Below the pieces are notes generated by a model. That model was given only the letters and a program-made list of their open reading frames with translations, had not been told where the DNA came from and ran no database searches. Made by a program: the position numbers and the translations under genes. A stretch of 64,000 bases of DNA from Acidianus infernus (GTDB lineage: Archaea > Thermoproteota > Thermoprotei_A > Sulfolobales > Sulfolobaceae). This document shows, in pieces, positions 36,923-46,479 of the stretch. The stretch covers positions 1,896,001 to 1,960,000 of the forward strand of contig NZ_WFIY01000004.1 of the NCBI RefSeq assembly GCF_009729545.1. Reading direction: 5' to 3'. Within the stretch, counting starts at the first letter, position 1; every line of letters begins with the position of its first letter.

Positions 36923-38116
36923 ATAGAAAGAAGAGAATGCGAAGAGATAAGAAACTTGAAAGGATGGAGGTTAATCTATGGTAGAAGAAAAGTAGGTAAA
37001 ACTTACCTAGCAACGAGGTGTTTAGAATACGATGATTATTATTTAATATCAAGAACTTTAAACATTATTCATGAAAACGATGAGATTCCATTGGATGATG
37101 GTATAAATAAAATTATATCGCTACTCAAGGAAGGAAAGAAAATAATACTAGACGAATTCCAGAGGCTTCCAGAAAAATATCTAGATTTATTAGCTACTGT
37201 TTATCCCAACGGTACATTAATACTTCTAGCTAGTTCTTTAGGAGTACTCAGTAAAGTTATTGATAGGAATAGCCCTCTTTTAGGCTACGTAATACCTTAT
37301 AAAATGGGAATAATAAAGTTCAGTGACGCACTTGCTAGCGTTAAAGACCCTTATAAGGCGTTACTATTTAGAGACCCTTGGATAATTGAACACGCTTCAG
37401 ACTGGAGTGACATAGAAAGGAATCCTCAATCCTTCTATTATATTACAAAAGGGTTAATAGGAGAAATCTTTCAGGAAGAAGATAGAAAACTGACGCAAAC
37501 TTATGAGGCTATTTTATTAGAAGTTGCAGAAGGTATGTGGAATTCTTCAATGATATCTGCTAAGTTGCAAGCAGGGATGGATATTAATCCGTCAAAGGCT
37601 TCTTCTTATCTGGATACATTATTTAAAGTGGGGTTAATAAAGAAAATAAGGGTATACAAAGGAGGAAAAGGTAGTGAGTGGTATCATGATTTGGACTCAC
37701 CAATAATGAGCGTGACTTTTTATGCCGAGGCTAAATATAAGGTTTCTGAAAAGGGTAATAAAATTGTAGATTTGACTTACCCTATTTCTAAGGAAATACA
37801 ATTTTCTATAGGCGAAATGCTAGCTGAATATTATAATGCAGAATTAGCTTACATACCTCAGGGAGATATTGACGTAGTTTTATTAAAGAAAGGAAAGCCT
37901 TTCATAGCTTACGAAGTTAAGAATAAATTTACTGAAAAGGATGCCAGAAAAGCGATAGAAAGGATAAAGGACTTTGGGATATCTAGAGCCGGTTTAGTAG
38001 GAGTCTTAGAAGATCCGCCCAATTCTGAAGACAGCATAGGACCGGAGAGATTAATCGAAATTGCTAATGAAATAAAGAAGAGAGAACATAATAAAGGAAG
38101 CGTGAGTTTATGGTAA
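36914..38116 (+). CDS. Archaeal ATPase with DUF234-like C-terminal domain
   Basis: Walker A GRRKVGKT (residues 23-30) and Walker B KKIILDEFQR (75-84) identify the archaeal AAA-type ATPase group common in thermoacidophiles. A winged-helix-like middle (MISAKLQAGMDINPSKASSY) is followed by a DUF234-type nuclease-like end with GDIDVVLL and IAYEVKNKF (PD-(D/E)xK pattern). Role unknown; these genes spread as mobile or selfish families. It directly follows the tandem dyads and is leaderless. A second, dead copy of its promoter and start lies at 20823. Confidence 0.75.
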   Translation: MFEIERRECEEIRNLKGWRLIYGRRKVGKTYLATRCLEYDDYYLISRTLNIIHENDEIPLDDGINKIISLLKEGKKIILDEFQRLPEKYLDLLATVYPNGTLILLASSLGVLSKVIDRNSPLLGYVIPYKMGIIKFSDALASVKDPYKALLFRDPWIIEHASDWSDIERNPQSFYYITKGLIGEIFQEEDRKLTQTYEAILLEVAEGMWNSSMISAKLQAGMDINPSKASSYLDTLFKVGLIKKIRVYKGGKGSEWYHDLDSPIMSVTFYAEAKYKVSEKGNKIVDLTYPISKEIQFSIGEMLAEYYNAELAYIPQGDIDVVLLKKGKPFIAYEVKNKFTEKDARKAIERIKDFGISRAGLVGVLEDPPNSEDSIGPERLIEIANEIKKREHNKGSVSLW

Positions 38117-38147
38117 CCGATAAATAGGAAAGAAGCACAATGGAATT

Positions 38148-38225
38148 ATGGACTTAGAAAAAGTTGTAAAGAAGTTCGATTCTTAGGCTAGGTATCATAA
38201 GAACGATTTTTCGTCGATATTTTTA
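38148..38225 (+). other. Ancestral 5' end of tldD with an in-frame TAG
   Basis: In the tldD frame, ATG at 38148 gives MDLEKVVKKFDS, then TAG (38184-38186), then ARYHKNDFSSIFL into the tldD start at 38226. The relic at 32176 keeps TTAGAGGCTAGG here (Leu-Glu-Ala-Arg), so the TAG arose by a 3-nt deletion. Translation must either start again at 38226 or read through the stop. Confidence 0.6.
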
Positions 38226-39509
38226 ATGAATGGACAACTCTTAGGAGTAACTAGGGAAACTTACGCAGGATATTCTATTAGAGCTTACGACAAAGGAATT
38301 CTTTACTTTTCTTCCTCATCAGATCCAGAGAACTTAGAGCTAAAGAAAATTCAAGGAGAAGGCTGGGAGGAATTGGAAGATGAGGAAGTATTCTCTGGTA
38401 AATATGAAGTTAAGCAAATAAAGCCATTCGACTTGGTTCCAATTGACGAGAAAATAAAATATTTTAAAGACCTCTACGAGAGAGTGAAAAGCTTAGATAT
38501 AAAATCTAAATTAGTAAATTTTAACATATTATATTCTGAATCTGTAGAGGAGAAAAGGATAATGTTTAAAGACGGTTCAAAAGTTGAAGGTTTTGTACCT
38601 AGAATAAATGTAGTATATTCTTTCGTATTAAAATATATGGATAAAACTGTCACCGTTCATTCCGATGAATTCGGTGCCAGCGGTGGATTGGAATTGTTAG
38701 ATAGCTGGAAAATAGGAGATAAGCTTGAGGAAAAGATGAAAGAAGTTGATAGGGTCTTAACTAAAGGTAAAACGCCTAGAGAAGGTAGAACTGACATCGT
38801 ATTAAGTTCCCTATTAGCTGGGATAATGGCTCACGAGTCTGTTGGACATCCTTTTGAGGCAGACAGGGTTTTAGGTAGAGAAGGTGCACAAGCTGGCTTA
38901 AGTTACTTGAAAGATATTAATACCAGAAAGATAGGTAGTAACGCTGTCAGTGTAATAGACGACCCTACCTTGCCTAACAGTAATGGATTCTTTCTAATAG
39001 ACGACGAAGGAGTCAAGGCAAGAGCAAAATACCTAATAAAAGACGGAGAGATCAACGAGTTACTCCAAGATAGGTTTTCTTCACCTAAGTTTAAAACCAA
39101 AAGTAACGGCTCTGCTAGGGCAATGAGCTTTGATAGAGAACCTATAATAAGGATGTCAAACACTTTCTTCCAGCCTGGAGACATGAGCTTTAAAGAACTA
39201 ATTGAAGACGTAAAGGAAGGAGTATACTTTAAGAGCTATATGGAGTGGAACATAGACGATATGAGACTTGGAGAGAGGTATGTAGGTCTTGAGGCTTATG
39301 AGATAAAAAACAGAGAAATAGGAGATCCATTACTTTTCCCAGTGCTAGAAGGGAAAACTACGGAGTTCCTTCCTGCAGTAGATGCCGCTGATAGAGAGTT
39401 AAAGTTCTACGCAGGAATTTGCGGTAAAGGAGATCCAGATCAAGCTATTCCTGTTTGGCTAGGAGGTCCAGACTTAAGGTTAAGAAACGTGAGAGTTAAG
39501 GTGATGTAA
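38226..39509 (+). CDS. tldD: TldD-like metalloprotease subunit
   Basis: HESVGH (residues 203-208) is the zinc-binding HExxxH motif of TldD. The 427-residue length from the ATG at 38226 is about 26 residues short of a full protein because the ancestral start at 38148 is cut off by a TAG. With TldE it forms a heterodimeric peptidase that degrades or trims unfolded and modified peptides in the cytoplasm. The ATG of tldE follows the TAA with no gap. Confidence 0.85.
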   Translation: MNGQLLGVTRETYAGYSIRAYDKGILYFSSSSDPENLELKKIQGEGWEELEDEEVFSGKYEVKQIKPFDLVPIDEKIKYFKDLYERVKSLDIKSKLVNFNILYSESVEEKRIMFKDGSKVEGFVPRINVVYSFVLKYMDKTVTVHSDEFGASGGLELLDSWKIGDKLEEKMKEVDRVLTKGKTPREGRTDIVLSSLLAGIMAHESVGHPFEADRVLGREGAQAGLSYLKDINTRKIGSNAVSVIDDPTLPNSNGFFLIDDEGVKARAKYLIKDGEINELLQDRFSSPKFKTKSNGSARAMSFDREPIIRMSNTFFQPGDMSFKELIEDVKEGVYFKSYMEWNIDDMRLGERYVGLEAYEIKNREIGDPLLFPVLEGKTTEFLPAVDAADRELKFYAGICGKGDPDQAIPVWLGGPDLRLRNVRVKVM

Positions 39510-40736
39510 ATGCGAGGGTTTGATGAGCACGCAATTTTCAAAACTAAAAGGGAAGTTACTGTAATAAAATTTGTTAATGGGAAAGTCTCAGCTATTCAAA
39601 GATTAGATGACGAAGTTTCTTACGTTCTGCTTAAGAAAGGTAATAAATACATTATAATGGAAGGAAAAGATCCGGATCTTAACTTTTCTAACGTAATAAA
39701 TGTAATGGAAGAACCTATGCTTTCACCTAAAATTTCTGAAAATACTGGGGAATATAAGTTCGTTAAATTAGATGATAAAATAGAAAAAATGAGGGAAAAT
39801 CCTGAAGATGTAATTTCGCTAGTCCTTAATTCAAAGTACCCAATCTCAGGAATAGTAAACATTACAAGGAGTACAGTCTCTTTATCAACTTCCAAGGGTT
39901 TTTCTGGTAGCGATGCGAGGAATTCGATAGACGGTTACTTTAGAACTTTTAATGGGGAATTCACCGGTCAATGGGCTTTTGCCTCTTCTACCTACTCAGA
40001 GTCTACAATAAAGGAAAGCATTAACACTGCTTGCGAAATGGCGTCAATTACTAAAAAAGCTGAAGTAGATGACGGGGTTTACAACGTAGTTCTTTCTCCT
40101 TTAGTTTTTGGAAACCTAATGAATTATCTTGCTCGTATGTCTTCTGGACTATCAATAATGATGGGGAACTCAATATTTTCTAGATATAAACCCGAGGATA
40201 AGATAGCAAGCGAGAAATTTACTTTCTCTGACGTTCCCAAAGCTGACATGCCAAACGCAGTAGAATTTGACATGGAGGCAACTTTTACTAAGAATAAAAA
40301 GATCATAGATCACGGAGTTTTCAAAACTCCTTTGCTAAACAACGAGGTTGCGGAAACAATGAACCTTGAATCCACTGGAAATGCAGGGTGGGTAAATCCT
40401 ATCCCTTGGACATTAGAAGTTGATGAAGGTGACGTTGGCAAGGACTCGCTACTTTCTGGGAATGTAATATTCTTTAATAATAATTGGTATACTAGGTTTC
40501 AAAACTATGTTGAAGGGAATTTCTCCACAGTAGGCAGGGATGCTATAATTGTTTATAAGAATGGCAACGTGGAAGGAGTAGCGGGAAGGTTGAGAATTGC
40601 AGACAGCATCCCTAATATAATAGGGAATATAGAAGAAGTATCTAAAGAGAGATACCTAGTAAAGTGGTGGGATTCTAGAATCCCAGTACTTTCTCCATAC
40701 GTCTTAGTGAGAGATGTAAAAATAACTAGAGCTTAA
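39510..40736 (+). CDS. tldE: TldE/PmbA-like partner subunit
   Basis: The 408-residue protein is co-linear with TldD-family partners (SLSTSKGFSGSDARNSIDGY, then TMNLESTGNAGWVNP, MLSGNVIFFNNNWY-like end region) and lacks the HExxxH motif, as expected for TldE. Its ATG touches the tldD stop (TAAATG), so the two are translated together. It supplies part of the substrate channel of the TldD/E protease. A T-rich stretch follows the stop. Confidence 0.8.
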   Translation: MRGFDEHAIFKTKREVTVIKFVNGKVSAIQRLDDEVSYVLLKKGNKYIIMEGKDPDLNFSNVINVMEEPMLSPKISENTGEYKFVKLDDKIEKMRENPEDVISLVLNSKYPISGIVNITRSTVSLSTSKGFSGSDARNSIDGYFRTFNGEFTGQWAFASSTYSESTIKESINTACEMASITKKAEVDDGVYNVVLSPLVFGNLMNYLARMSSGLSIMMGNSIFSRYKPEDKIASEKFTFSDVPKADMPNAVEFDMEATFTKNKKIIDHGVFKTPLLNNEVAETMNLESTGNAGWVNPIPWTLEVDEGDVGKDSLLSGNVIFFNNNWYTRFQNYVEGNFSTVGRDAIIVYKNGNVEGVAGRLRIADSIPNIIGNIEEVSKERYLVKWWDSRIPVLSPYVLVRDVKITRA

Positions 40737-40782
40737 TAAAAAGAGGAATTATTTATTGTAAAAAATTAAAATTTTTCCTTTT

Positions 40783-42351
40783 TCAATCCACATTATACCA
40801 CGTCAATTGTTCCATGTTCATTGTCATTCTGATGAAAGGCATTGCGTAGTATAAGTAACATAAGTTGTGGTTTTCCATTCCGTAAATCATCATTATATAC
40901 CCTACGACTGAAGGACCGTCATAGTATGCAGCAGCGTTTTCAAGGATCTGGTCTTCATGAACCATGTAATTACATATTGAATTCTCAACTTCCTGCAATG
41001 CAGTGGAGTTTAACTGATGTAAGAAGTAGTTGCGGAAGTTTATTGCCAGCATTGCGTAATAGTTTGCGAAGAAGCCGTAGTCGTAAATTAAATTATGGTT
41101 ATCAAATACGTCAGTTAGAAGCGTCAAGTTACCTGCCTTTGATCCTGTTACTGCATCGTAGTATTCAGCAGCATAAATGTCTATAACGTAAGCATTGTAA
41201 ACTCCTTCATATAATCCTAACGGGGTTATTGTTGGTCCTGAAGTAATTGATAAACTCAGTGCAGCCCAAGCATCAGCAAGTATTTTATCAGTTAAATTAC
41301 CTTGAGCTAAATATGCTGCCTCTGCAGCAGTTTCTATTCTCCATAAATTATTCCCTGCACAATCTACTGCCTTGCAAACTTCTTCATCTAGATTAAACGA
41401 AGGATTTTGAGAGTAAAGTAATGCTATTGCATTAACTGCAGGATTTGGATAGAAGTAAAACGCATAATAATCACCTTCCTCTGCTAAGCCTTCTGCTTTT
41501 AGCCAACAGCTTAATGCCTCTTCTTTTACTGTCTGATTACTTACTGACGAATTTAATTCTTTGTAAAGCGAACACAAATATTGATATCCTGCAGAAGCGT
41601 TATATTGCAAATCTAAATAACCTACCGGCTGAGGTAATGGTTCTGAAGTTTCCATTTGATACATTTGAGGTATTGAACAAACTGTAAGTAAAACCTCGTG
41701 GTGCTGTAATGCAAACTCCTGAGCCATTTGGTAATTCTTGCCTTCAGCTAATGCCATCATTTTAGGAACTACTAGATAGTATATTCCTCCGTTGTATAAT
41801 TGTACTATCCTTTGGTAAACTACTCCTGTTGAATACATGTAACCTTCTAGTCCAACGTCGCCTAAGAAGTACATTGACTTATTTAATGAAGACTCTTGGC
41901 CTAACATTGAGGCTAAGAACATTACCGTAGCCGAGTCAGTTTTAACCGCACCTCCAACGTTAATGCAGGAAGGTGCTGTAATATATAAATAGTAATCATA
42001 AGATGTTAAAGGTTGATAGGCTAACATTGATGAAACCACTGCTGCACCTTTTGCACCTGCTAAATATCCGTTGCCGGATAAATAAAATCCGCCTATGAAT
42101 ACTCTTCCATTACCGTAAGTTACGTAAGCGTACTGGCTAGCTATGGTATGTGCAGGGAAAACTGGGTTTATTAGGTAGTCTTCACCATTTCCTAAACTTG
42201 CTGGAGGATCTCCAATATATCCAGTCCCGTTATTTATCACTATAACCTTCATTTCCTCGTTATCATGCTTACAAGCTATGTATATTTGTGCTGCTATTGA
42301 AGCTAGAATTAATACTCCTAGAATGTATACAAATTGATTTTTTAAATTCAT
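40783..42351 (-). CDS. Secreted Lon-like (S16 family) protein, catalytic residues altered
   Basis: The N-terminal membrane helix (FVYILGVLILASIAAQIYI) is followed by an S16-type domain: CINVGGAVKTDSATVM, then GDVGLEGYMYSTGVVYQRIV and GGIYYLVVPK. In Lon and secreted archaeal S16 proteases the active Lys lies in GG-I/L-x-x-K; here the aligned residue is Arg181, and the serine loop is changed too, with Ser140 the nearest candidate. The C-terminal 300 residues are helical, with many Tyr/Ala, and unrecognised. It is probably a surface protein that has lost protease activity, or an unusual enzyme. Confidence 0.65.
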   Translation of the reverse strand: MNLKNQFVYILGVLILASIAAQIYIACKHDNEEMKVIVINNGTGYIGDPPASLGNGEDYLINPVFPAHTIASQYAYVTYGNGRVFIGGFYLSGNGYLAGAKGAAVVSSMLAYQPLTSYDYYLYITAPSCINVGGAVKTDSATVMFLASMLGQESSLNKSMYFLGDVGLEGYMYSTGVVYQRIVQLYNGGIYYLVVPKMMALAEGKNYQMAQEFALQHHEVLLTVCSIPQMYQMETSEPLPQPVGYLDLQYNASAGYQYLCSLYKELNSSVSNQTVKEEALSCWLKAEGLAEEGDYYAFYFYPNPAVNAIALLYSQNPSFNLDEEVCKAVDCAGNNLWRIETAAEAAYLAQGNLTDKILADAWAALSLSITSGPTITPLGLYEGVYNAYVIDIYAAEYYDAVTGSKAGNLTLLTDVFDNHNLIYDYGFFANYYAMLAINFRNYFLHQLNSTALQEVENSICNYMVHEDQILENAAAYYDGPSVVGYIMMIYGMENHNLCYLYYAMPFIRMTMNMEQLTWYNVD

Positions 42352-42510
42352 AACTCAAGATAGAGAAAGTCATTAAATATACTTTTACCCAAATCTAACG
42401 TAAAAATGAAACTATATTTACTTACCTTTTTAACCTTAAAACACATGGGTATTATTATTTTGTGAGCTAAAAAGGAAGACTTTTTATTATCAAAAACTTT
42501 CCTCTACCAA

Positions 42511-43128
42511 ATGTTACCAATTAGCGAGATATTCGTAAGCTTACAAGGTGAAGGCCCTTTTTCTGGTAGGAGGGCACTCTTTATTAGATTCTTCGGTTGT
42601 AATTTGAGGTGTTCGTGGTGTGATACAAAGTATTCCTACTACGGCAAGCCGAAAATTCTAGAAGAGTTGGACGTATTCGATGATTTTATAATTCTAACGG
42701 GCGGAGAGCCTACGTTATATCAAGATATTCTAAAGAATTTCCTTACCAGGGCTAAGAGCAAAGGGAGCGAGATTCTTGTTGAAACTAATGGAACGGTGGT
42801 GCTAAAGGACACTTTCGTGGATTATGTTGATTATTTCAGCATATCTCCAAAGTTGTCCAATGCCGGGGTAAAATATAGAGTAGAGGTTTTAAAGAAAAAC
42901 GTAGAAAAATTGACAAACAAGGATAAGTTCTATTATCTAAAGTTTCCAGTAATGTGGGAGGACGACATTAATGAAGTTAAGAAAATGGTAGAATATCTTG
43001 GGGTGGAAAAAAGGCAGGTCTGGCTGCAACCCATTGATAACAGAAGGATAGATTATTGGTGGGACATCGCTGTTAAAGCGGGTTATAATTTATCAATTCA
43101 ACTTCATAAATTCGTAAGTAAACCATAA
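42511..43128 (+). CDS. queE: 7-carboxy-7-deazaguanine synthase
   Basis: The radical-SAM motif CNLRCSWC (Cys30, Cys34, Cys37) holds the 4Fe-4S cluster, and LQGEGPFSGRRALFIRF before it and LTGGEPTLY after it are typical of QueE. The 205-residue length is normal. It makes the 7-deazaguanine core for archaeosine in tRNA. CTTTTTATTA about 25 nt before the ATG shows a leaderless promoter. Its 3' end recurs as a relic at 32375. A queC-like gene lies 4 kb downstream. Confidence 0.92.
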   Translation: MLPISEIFVSLQGEGPFSGRRALFIRFFGCNLRCSWCDTKYSYYGKPKILEELDVFDDFIILTGGEPTLYQDILKNFLTRAKSKGSEILVETNGTVVLKDTFVDYVDYFSISPKLSNAGVKYRVEVLKKNVEKLTNKDKFYYLKFPVMWEDDINEVKKMVEYLGVEKRQVWLQPIDNRRIDYWWDIAVKAGYNLSIQLHKFVSKP

Positions 43129-43153
43129 ATTTTGATGGTTAATATTTTTCGTC

Positions 43154-43600
43154 ATGGAGTTAGGTAGGAAATACAAACTATTTGCATTTTTAAACCTTTC
43201 AATCTCAGTTACGGTAATTACTATAGCTTCAGTGGACACTCACGTCGCATTTATCTTACCTCCCTTTTTAGCTACTGCAGCAACTAAGCTTCCAGACCCA
43301 GCCTGGAAGTTTCAAAGGAGCCTTGTGGTAATATCCTCCTATCTGCTTTCCGCGACTATAGGAATAATTTTTGCGCTTTTTAGTTCAAGCATCTTTATAG
43401 CTGTCTTAGCATCAATAATAGCTTATGGTATAGAGTTAATCCTAAATATAGAGCATCCTCCATCAATTTTGGCAACTTTTCTGGGAGTTTTAGAAAGAGT
43501 TTCGCCAATTTATATTTTGCATCCAGTCCTTGTAGGAGTACTCACTATTGAAGGGATTAATTACGTGATCTCGAGAATAATGAAGGTCAGTAAGAAATAA
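43154..43600 (+). CDS. HPP-family membrane protein
   Basis: The 148-residue protein has four membrane helices with EHPPSILATFLGV in the middle, the His-Pro-Pro motif that names the family. Some plant and cyanobacterial members transport nitrite; archaeal members are untested. It starts 25 nt after queE and is probably co-transcribed. Confidence 0.7.
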   Translation: MELGRKYKLFAFLNLSISVTVITIASVDTHVAFILPPFLATAATKLPDPAWKFQRSLVVISSYLLSATIGIIFALFSSSIFIAVLASIIAYGIELILNIEHPPSILATFLGVLERVSPIYILHPVLVGVLTIEGINYVISRIMKVSKK

Positions 43601-43799
43601 AACTTGGGTAAATAAATTACCAGCGGGCAAGTAAAGCGCTATTTATTAATCCTAGACCTAAGGTTGAAAGATATTTTTGACAGAGAAAATTAAATCTAAT
43701 TACTTAAAAATTTACTAAATCTACGCTGTTATAATTGGGTTGAGGAGAACTGGAAAGATCTCTCGTAACTTACGTTTTTCTGGACATATCGAGTGTATG

Positions 43800-43860
43800 C
43801 ACAAGTGGGTCATGGGAGCCCAACGGCACGGAGCTGACATGTAGCCCTATTAGCTATTCC
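43800..43860 (-). repeat. Fragment of the GC-rich element core
   Basis: GGGTCATGGGAGCCCAACGG here is the reverse complement of part of the element relic at 17060-17284 (CCGTTGGGCTC, CATGACCC). No ends are present. The rest of the gap 43601-44032 holds no recognised feature. Confidence 0.45.
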
Positions 43861-44032
43861 GTTTAATAACTCACTATTTATTGCAGGATTACTAACTAAC
43901 TATCTATCTATATATAATTTAGAATCCCTTATCAATAAAAAAGAAGAAAGGAGGAGTTTACGAGACAGTGGATCCTATTATGATAGATTATGATTAAAAA
44001 AAAGATGATATTAATAAGAATAATTCAGGAAA

Positions 44033-44770
44033 TTATGGTCTCTCAATGTTAAGCTCTAAGAGTAATGGATAATGATCAGATCCTTCAATCTTTAACACTT
44101 CACAATTCTTAATTTCATTCTTTAACTCAGAGGAAACTAGACAGTAATCAATTCTCATTGCCTTCCATTTAAACCTGTAGCTTCTCCAAGTAAATTCATT
44201 CTTATTAGGATTAACTAGTTTGTAAGCATCTATAAATCCTAGGTCATTAACCACGTGATTTAACCATTCCCTCTCTTGAGGAGTTAAAGCCGGTTCCTTC
44301 TCGTCCCAAAAAGATGAATCCTTCTTATCTCTTACAGCGTTGAAGTCACCGCAAATAATTACGGGCTTTCTTTCTCTCAACTTAGTCATGAATTCCTCCA
44401 TGGCCTTATCGAACTTTATCTTGAAATCTAACCTCTTTAGTTCGTCCCCAGCTCTAGGAAAATAAGAGTTAACTAGAAATAGCTTATCAAACTCTAAGGT
44501 TAAAACTCTGCCTTCTTCGTCAAACTCTTCAACGTTTAAGCCTTTTATTACGTTTATTGGTTTATAACGCGTTAATGTCATAACACCGCTATATCCTTTC
44601 TTCTTTGCGGAGAAAGACTCTATTGTGAGTCCAGAGAATAACAAGTCTAAAGGTAAGTCGGAAGTCCTTATTTCTTGTAACATAACAACGTCATATTTTA
44701 AGACTTCGTCTAGGGAGCCTTTCCTAGTTATTGCCTTTAAACCATTAACGTTCCAGGTTACTATTTTCAC
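44033..44770 (-). CDS. xthA: Exonuclease III-type apurinic endonuclease
   Basis: MKIVTWNVNGLKAI (Asn7), LQEIR (Glu33), CGDFNAVRD (Asp142, Asn144), WRSYRFKWKAMRIDY and SDHYPLL (Asp232, His233) are the ordered motifs of the ExoIII/AP-endonuclease family. All catalytic residues are present in 245 residues. It cuts DNA at abasic sites in base-excision repair. The start is GTG at 44770. Confidence 0.92.
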   Translation of the reverse strand: MKIVTWNVNGLKAITRKGSLDEVLKYDVVMLQEIRTSDLPLDLLFSGLTIESFSAKKKGYSGVMTLTRYKPINVIKGLNVEEFDEEGRVLTLEFDKLFLVNSYFPRAGDELKRLDFKIKFDKAMEEFMTKLRERKPVIICGDFNAVRDKKDSSFWDEKEPALTPQEREWLNHVVNDLGFIDAYKLVNPNKNEFTWRSYRFKWKAMRIDYCLVSSELKNEIKNCEVLKIEGSDHYPLLLELNIERP

Positions 44771-44901
44771 ACTTATAAATAAAGTCTGGAAACTTTAAAT
44801 AATGAGCAGTTCTTAGCCATTAATCTCAAAGTAGAAGAGATTGAAGAGAAGGTTGAGGAGTTGGAAAAGAAAGTTAAATAGAATTTTTTAATCACTGATA
44901 A

Positions 44902-45212
44902 AATGAACGACAAGCCTAGTCCCTTCTAGGGGACGGGGTAAAGCTATTTAAACACTGGAATACTTTAAAGTTTTTGTGGAACTAAGCAGGGAAGCCCACA
45001 ATGGTGGGCGCGGTCTCTATGAGTGTCCCCGCATAGGTGAAGCCTACATATCCTCGAGTTCCTAGGAGCTTGGAGCGAGGGGTAATTGGTTGAAGGCACA
45101 GCCCGCGGTCTACCGCTGGACGAATGGAGTGGTGTCATCACCCACCAGTTATGAAGTGATGAGAATAAAGGCGGTAAACCGCACTGAGGGAACCCTCCAG
45201 AGGAAGGACTCA
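44902..45212 (+). mobile_element. tnpB-less IS605-type element, family 2
   Basis: The left end (ACGACAAGCCTAGTCCC, GGGACGGGG, TAAAGCTATTTAAAC) matches 12979 and, on the other strand, 50412. About 200 nt of very GC-rich sequence follows, with hairpins (GCCCACAATGGTGGGC; GGCGGTAAACCGC). The right end is CCTCCAGAGGAAGGACTCAG. There is no coding sequence. The GC-rich body is probably the guide-RNA scaffold of this family. A short coding-like scrap at 44830-44880 lies just before it. Confidence 0.6.
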
Positions 45213-45335
45213 GAATTTATGATCAGCATCTTTTAGCTATTTTTGCCTAGATGTTTAAAATAAATAATAATAATAAAAAGATAAAATAAAACTTCACGGC
45301 TTATTAAAACGAAGATTCGTGAGCTACAATAATTT

Positions 45336-46238
45336 CTACGCTGGTTGCTCTTTAACTATTTTATGCCTTAAAGCTAAAATTCTCTTTAATGCTTCAGACT
45401 TAGCCTTTTTCCAATTATTTACATCAGCGGATATTCTTAACGATATTATAACGTGTTCTTTATCGCTTTGCTCACTTAAATACGGTCCTTCCTCTATTTC
45501 AAAATCTTTTAATGCTTCCTTAACTTCTTCCTCAATTGTATTCAAATTTATTTTATCTAAAGGAAACTCAACTCTTATACTAACATATAATTTCTTAGAG
45601 AGCTTAGAAGTATAGTCAATTACAGAAGACTTTAGCAGGAGGGAGTTGGGAATTCTATACTCTCTACCGTTCTCCAAGATAAGCCTTGAGTAAAACAAAT
45701 CTATTTCAATAACCGTACCTTCCAAGCCTTGTTCAAAATACTCCCTGGAGAAGTACTTATAAGGAGGCAAATTTGCAGCCATGTAAGGAATTTGAGAGTT
45801 TAAAATCCTTATATGGTCTCCTATTGAAATAAATCCGGTAGAAATTATAAGAATGCCTGCGAAGAGGTTTTCCAAAACGGGCTGTAAAGCCAAGCCGAAA
45901 ACTAAGCCAGCAAAAGTACCTCCTGCCAACGCTTCTGCAGACGTCACTCCGAAAGTTGCTAACACTCCTATGAAAACCAGAATGTAGCCTATGTATTTTA
46001 TAATGTTAGGAATTATTATCGCACTAGCAGGTAAGGTACCAGCTTTTCTCCTTTCTAGGACTTCCCTTACTCCGTCAGAGAATATTATGGTAAAATAAAT
46101 TCCTCCTGCAACTATGCTAAAAGCTCTTAAAGCCAGTGAAATAAGGCTAGAGGGCTTTAATGCTTGTACAAAGACGTTTAAAGCAAAAAGTGCAAATATT
46201 AATAAAATACCCAGTAGAAACTTTTGGTAAAACTTCAT
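45336..46238 (-). CDS. Small-conductance mechanosensitive channel (MscS family)
   Basis: Four N-terminal hydrophobic helices are followed by the Gly/Ala-rich pore helix (FAGLVFGLALQPVLENLFAG), then a beta domain (FISIGDHIRI, GTVIEIDLFYSRLILENGRE, IPNSLLL) and a C-terminal alpha/beta domain. This is the full MscS layout in 300 residues. It releases solutes on osmotic down-shock at the cytoplasmic membrane. A stand-alone gene. Confidence 0.88.
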   Translation of the reverse strand: MKFYQKFLLGILLIFALFALNVFVQALKPSSLISLALRAFSIVAGGIYFTIIFSDGVREVLERRKAGTLPASAIIIPNIIKYIGYILVFIGVLATFGVTSAEALAGGTFAGLVFGLALQPVLENLFAGILIISTGFISIGDHIRILNSQIPYMAANLPPYKYFSREYFEQGLEGTVIEIDLFYSRLILENGREYRIPNSLLLKSSVIDYTSKLSKKLYVSIRVEFPLDKINLNTIEEEVKEALKDFEIEEGPYLSEQSDKEHVIISLRISADVNNWKKAKSEALKRILALRHKIVKEQPA

Positions 46239-46479
46239 AAAAAATACTTTATTTTATGCAATTTATTTCTTCTCTTCTAAAGAACTTGAAGGAGGGGCAA
46301 ATTATAACGTATAAACGTTCTCCTATTAAAATGAGGTTGTAACTAGAAAAGCATAAGTTCTGAATCAGGTTTAGAACAAATCACTGGCGATCAATTTTTC
46401 TTCAACAATTTATGATCTAGTTATGTGAAAATTAATTATATATAATTAATTTCGCAACAGAAATGAAATCAAGACAAGT
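46239..46479. other. Intergenic region, nothing recognised
   Basis: About 240 AT-rich nt, with promoter-like TTATATATAATTAA at 46435-46450. It lies downstream of the diiron gene's stop and upstream of mscS. No gene or element end was seen. Confidence 0.3.

Noticed and set aside
38184..38186. TAG in the tldD leader as pyrrolysine
   Set aside because: No pyrrolysine genes are expected in Sulfolobales, and the relic shows Leu-Glu at this place. A restart at 38226 explains the data.
44955..45190. GC-rich body considered as RNase P RNA or SRP RNA
   Set aside because: It contains GGTAAACC but lacks the other conserved RNase P segments in order. It is bounded by element ends seen elsewhere in the window.
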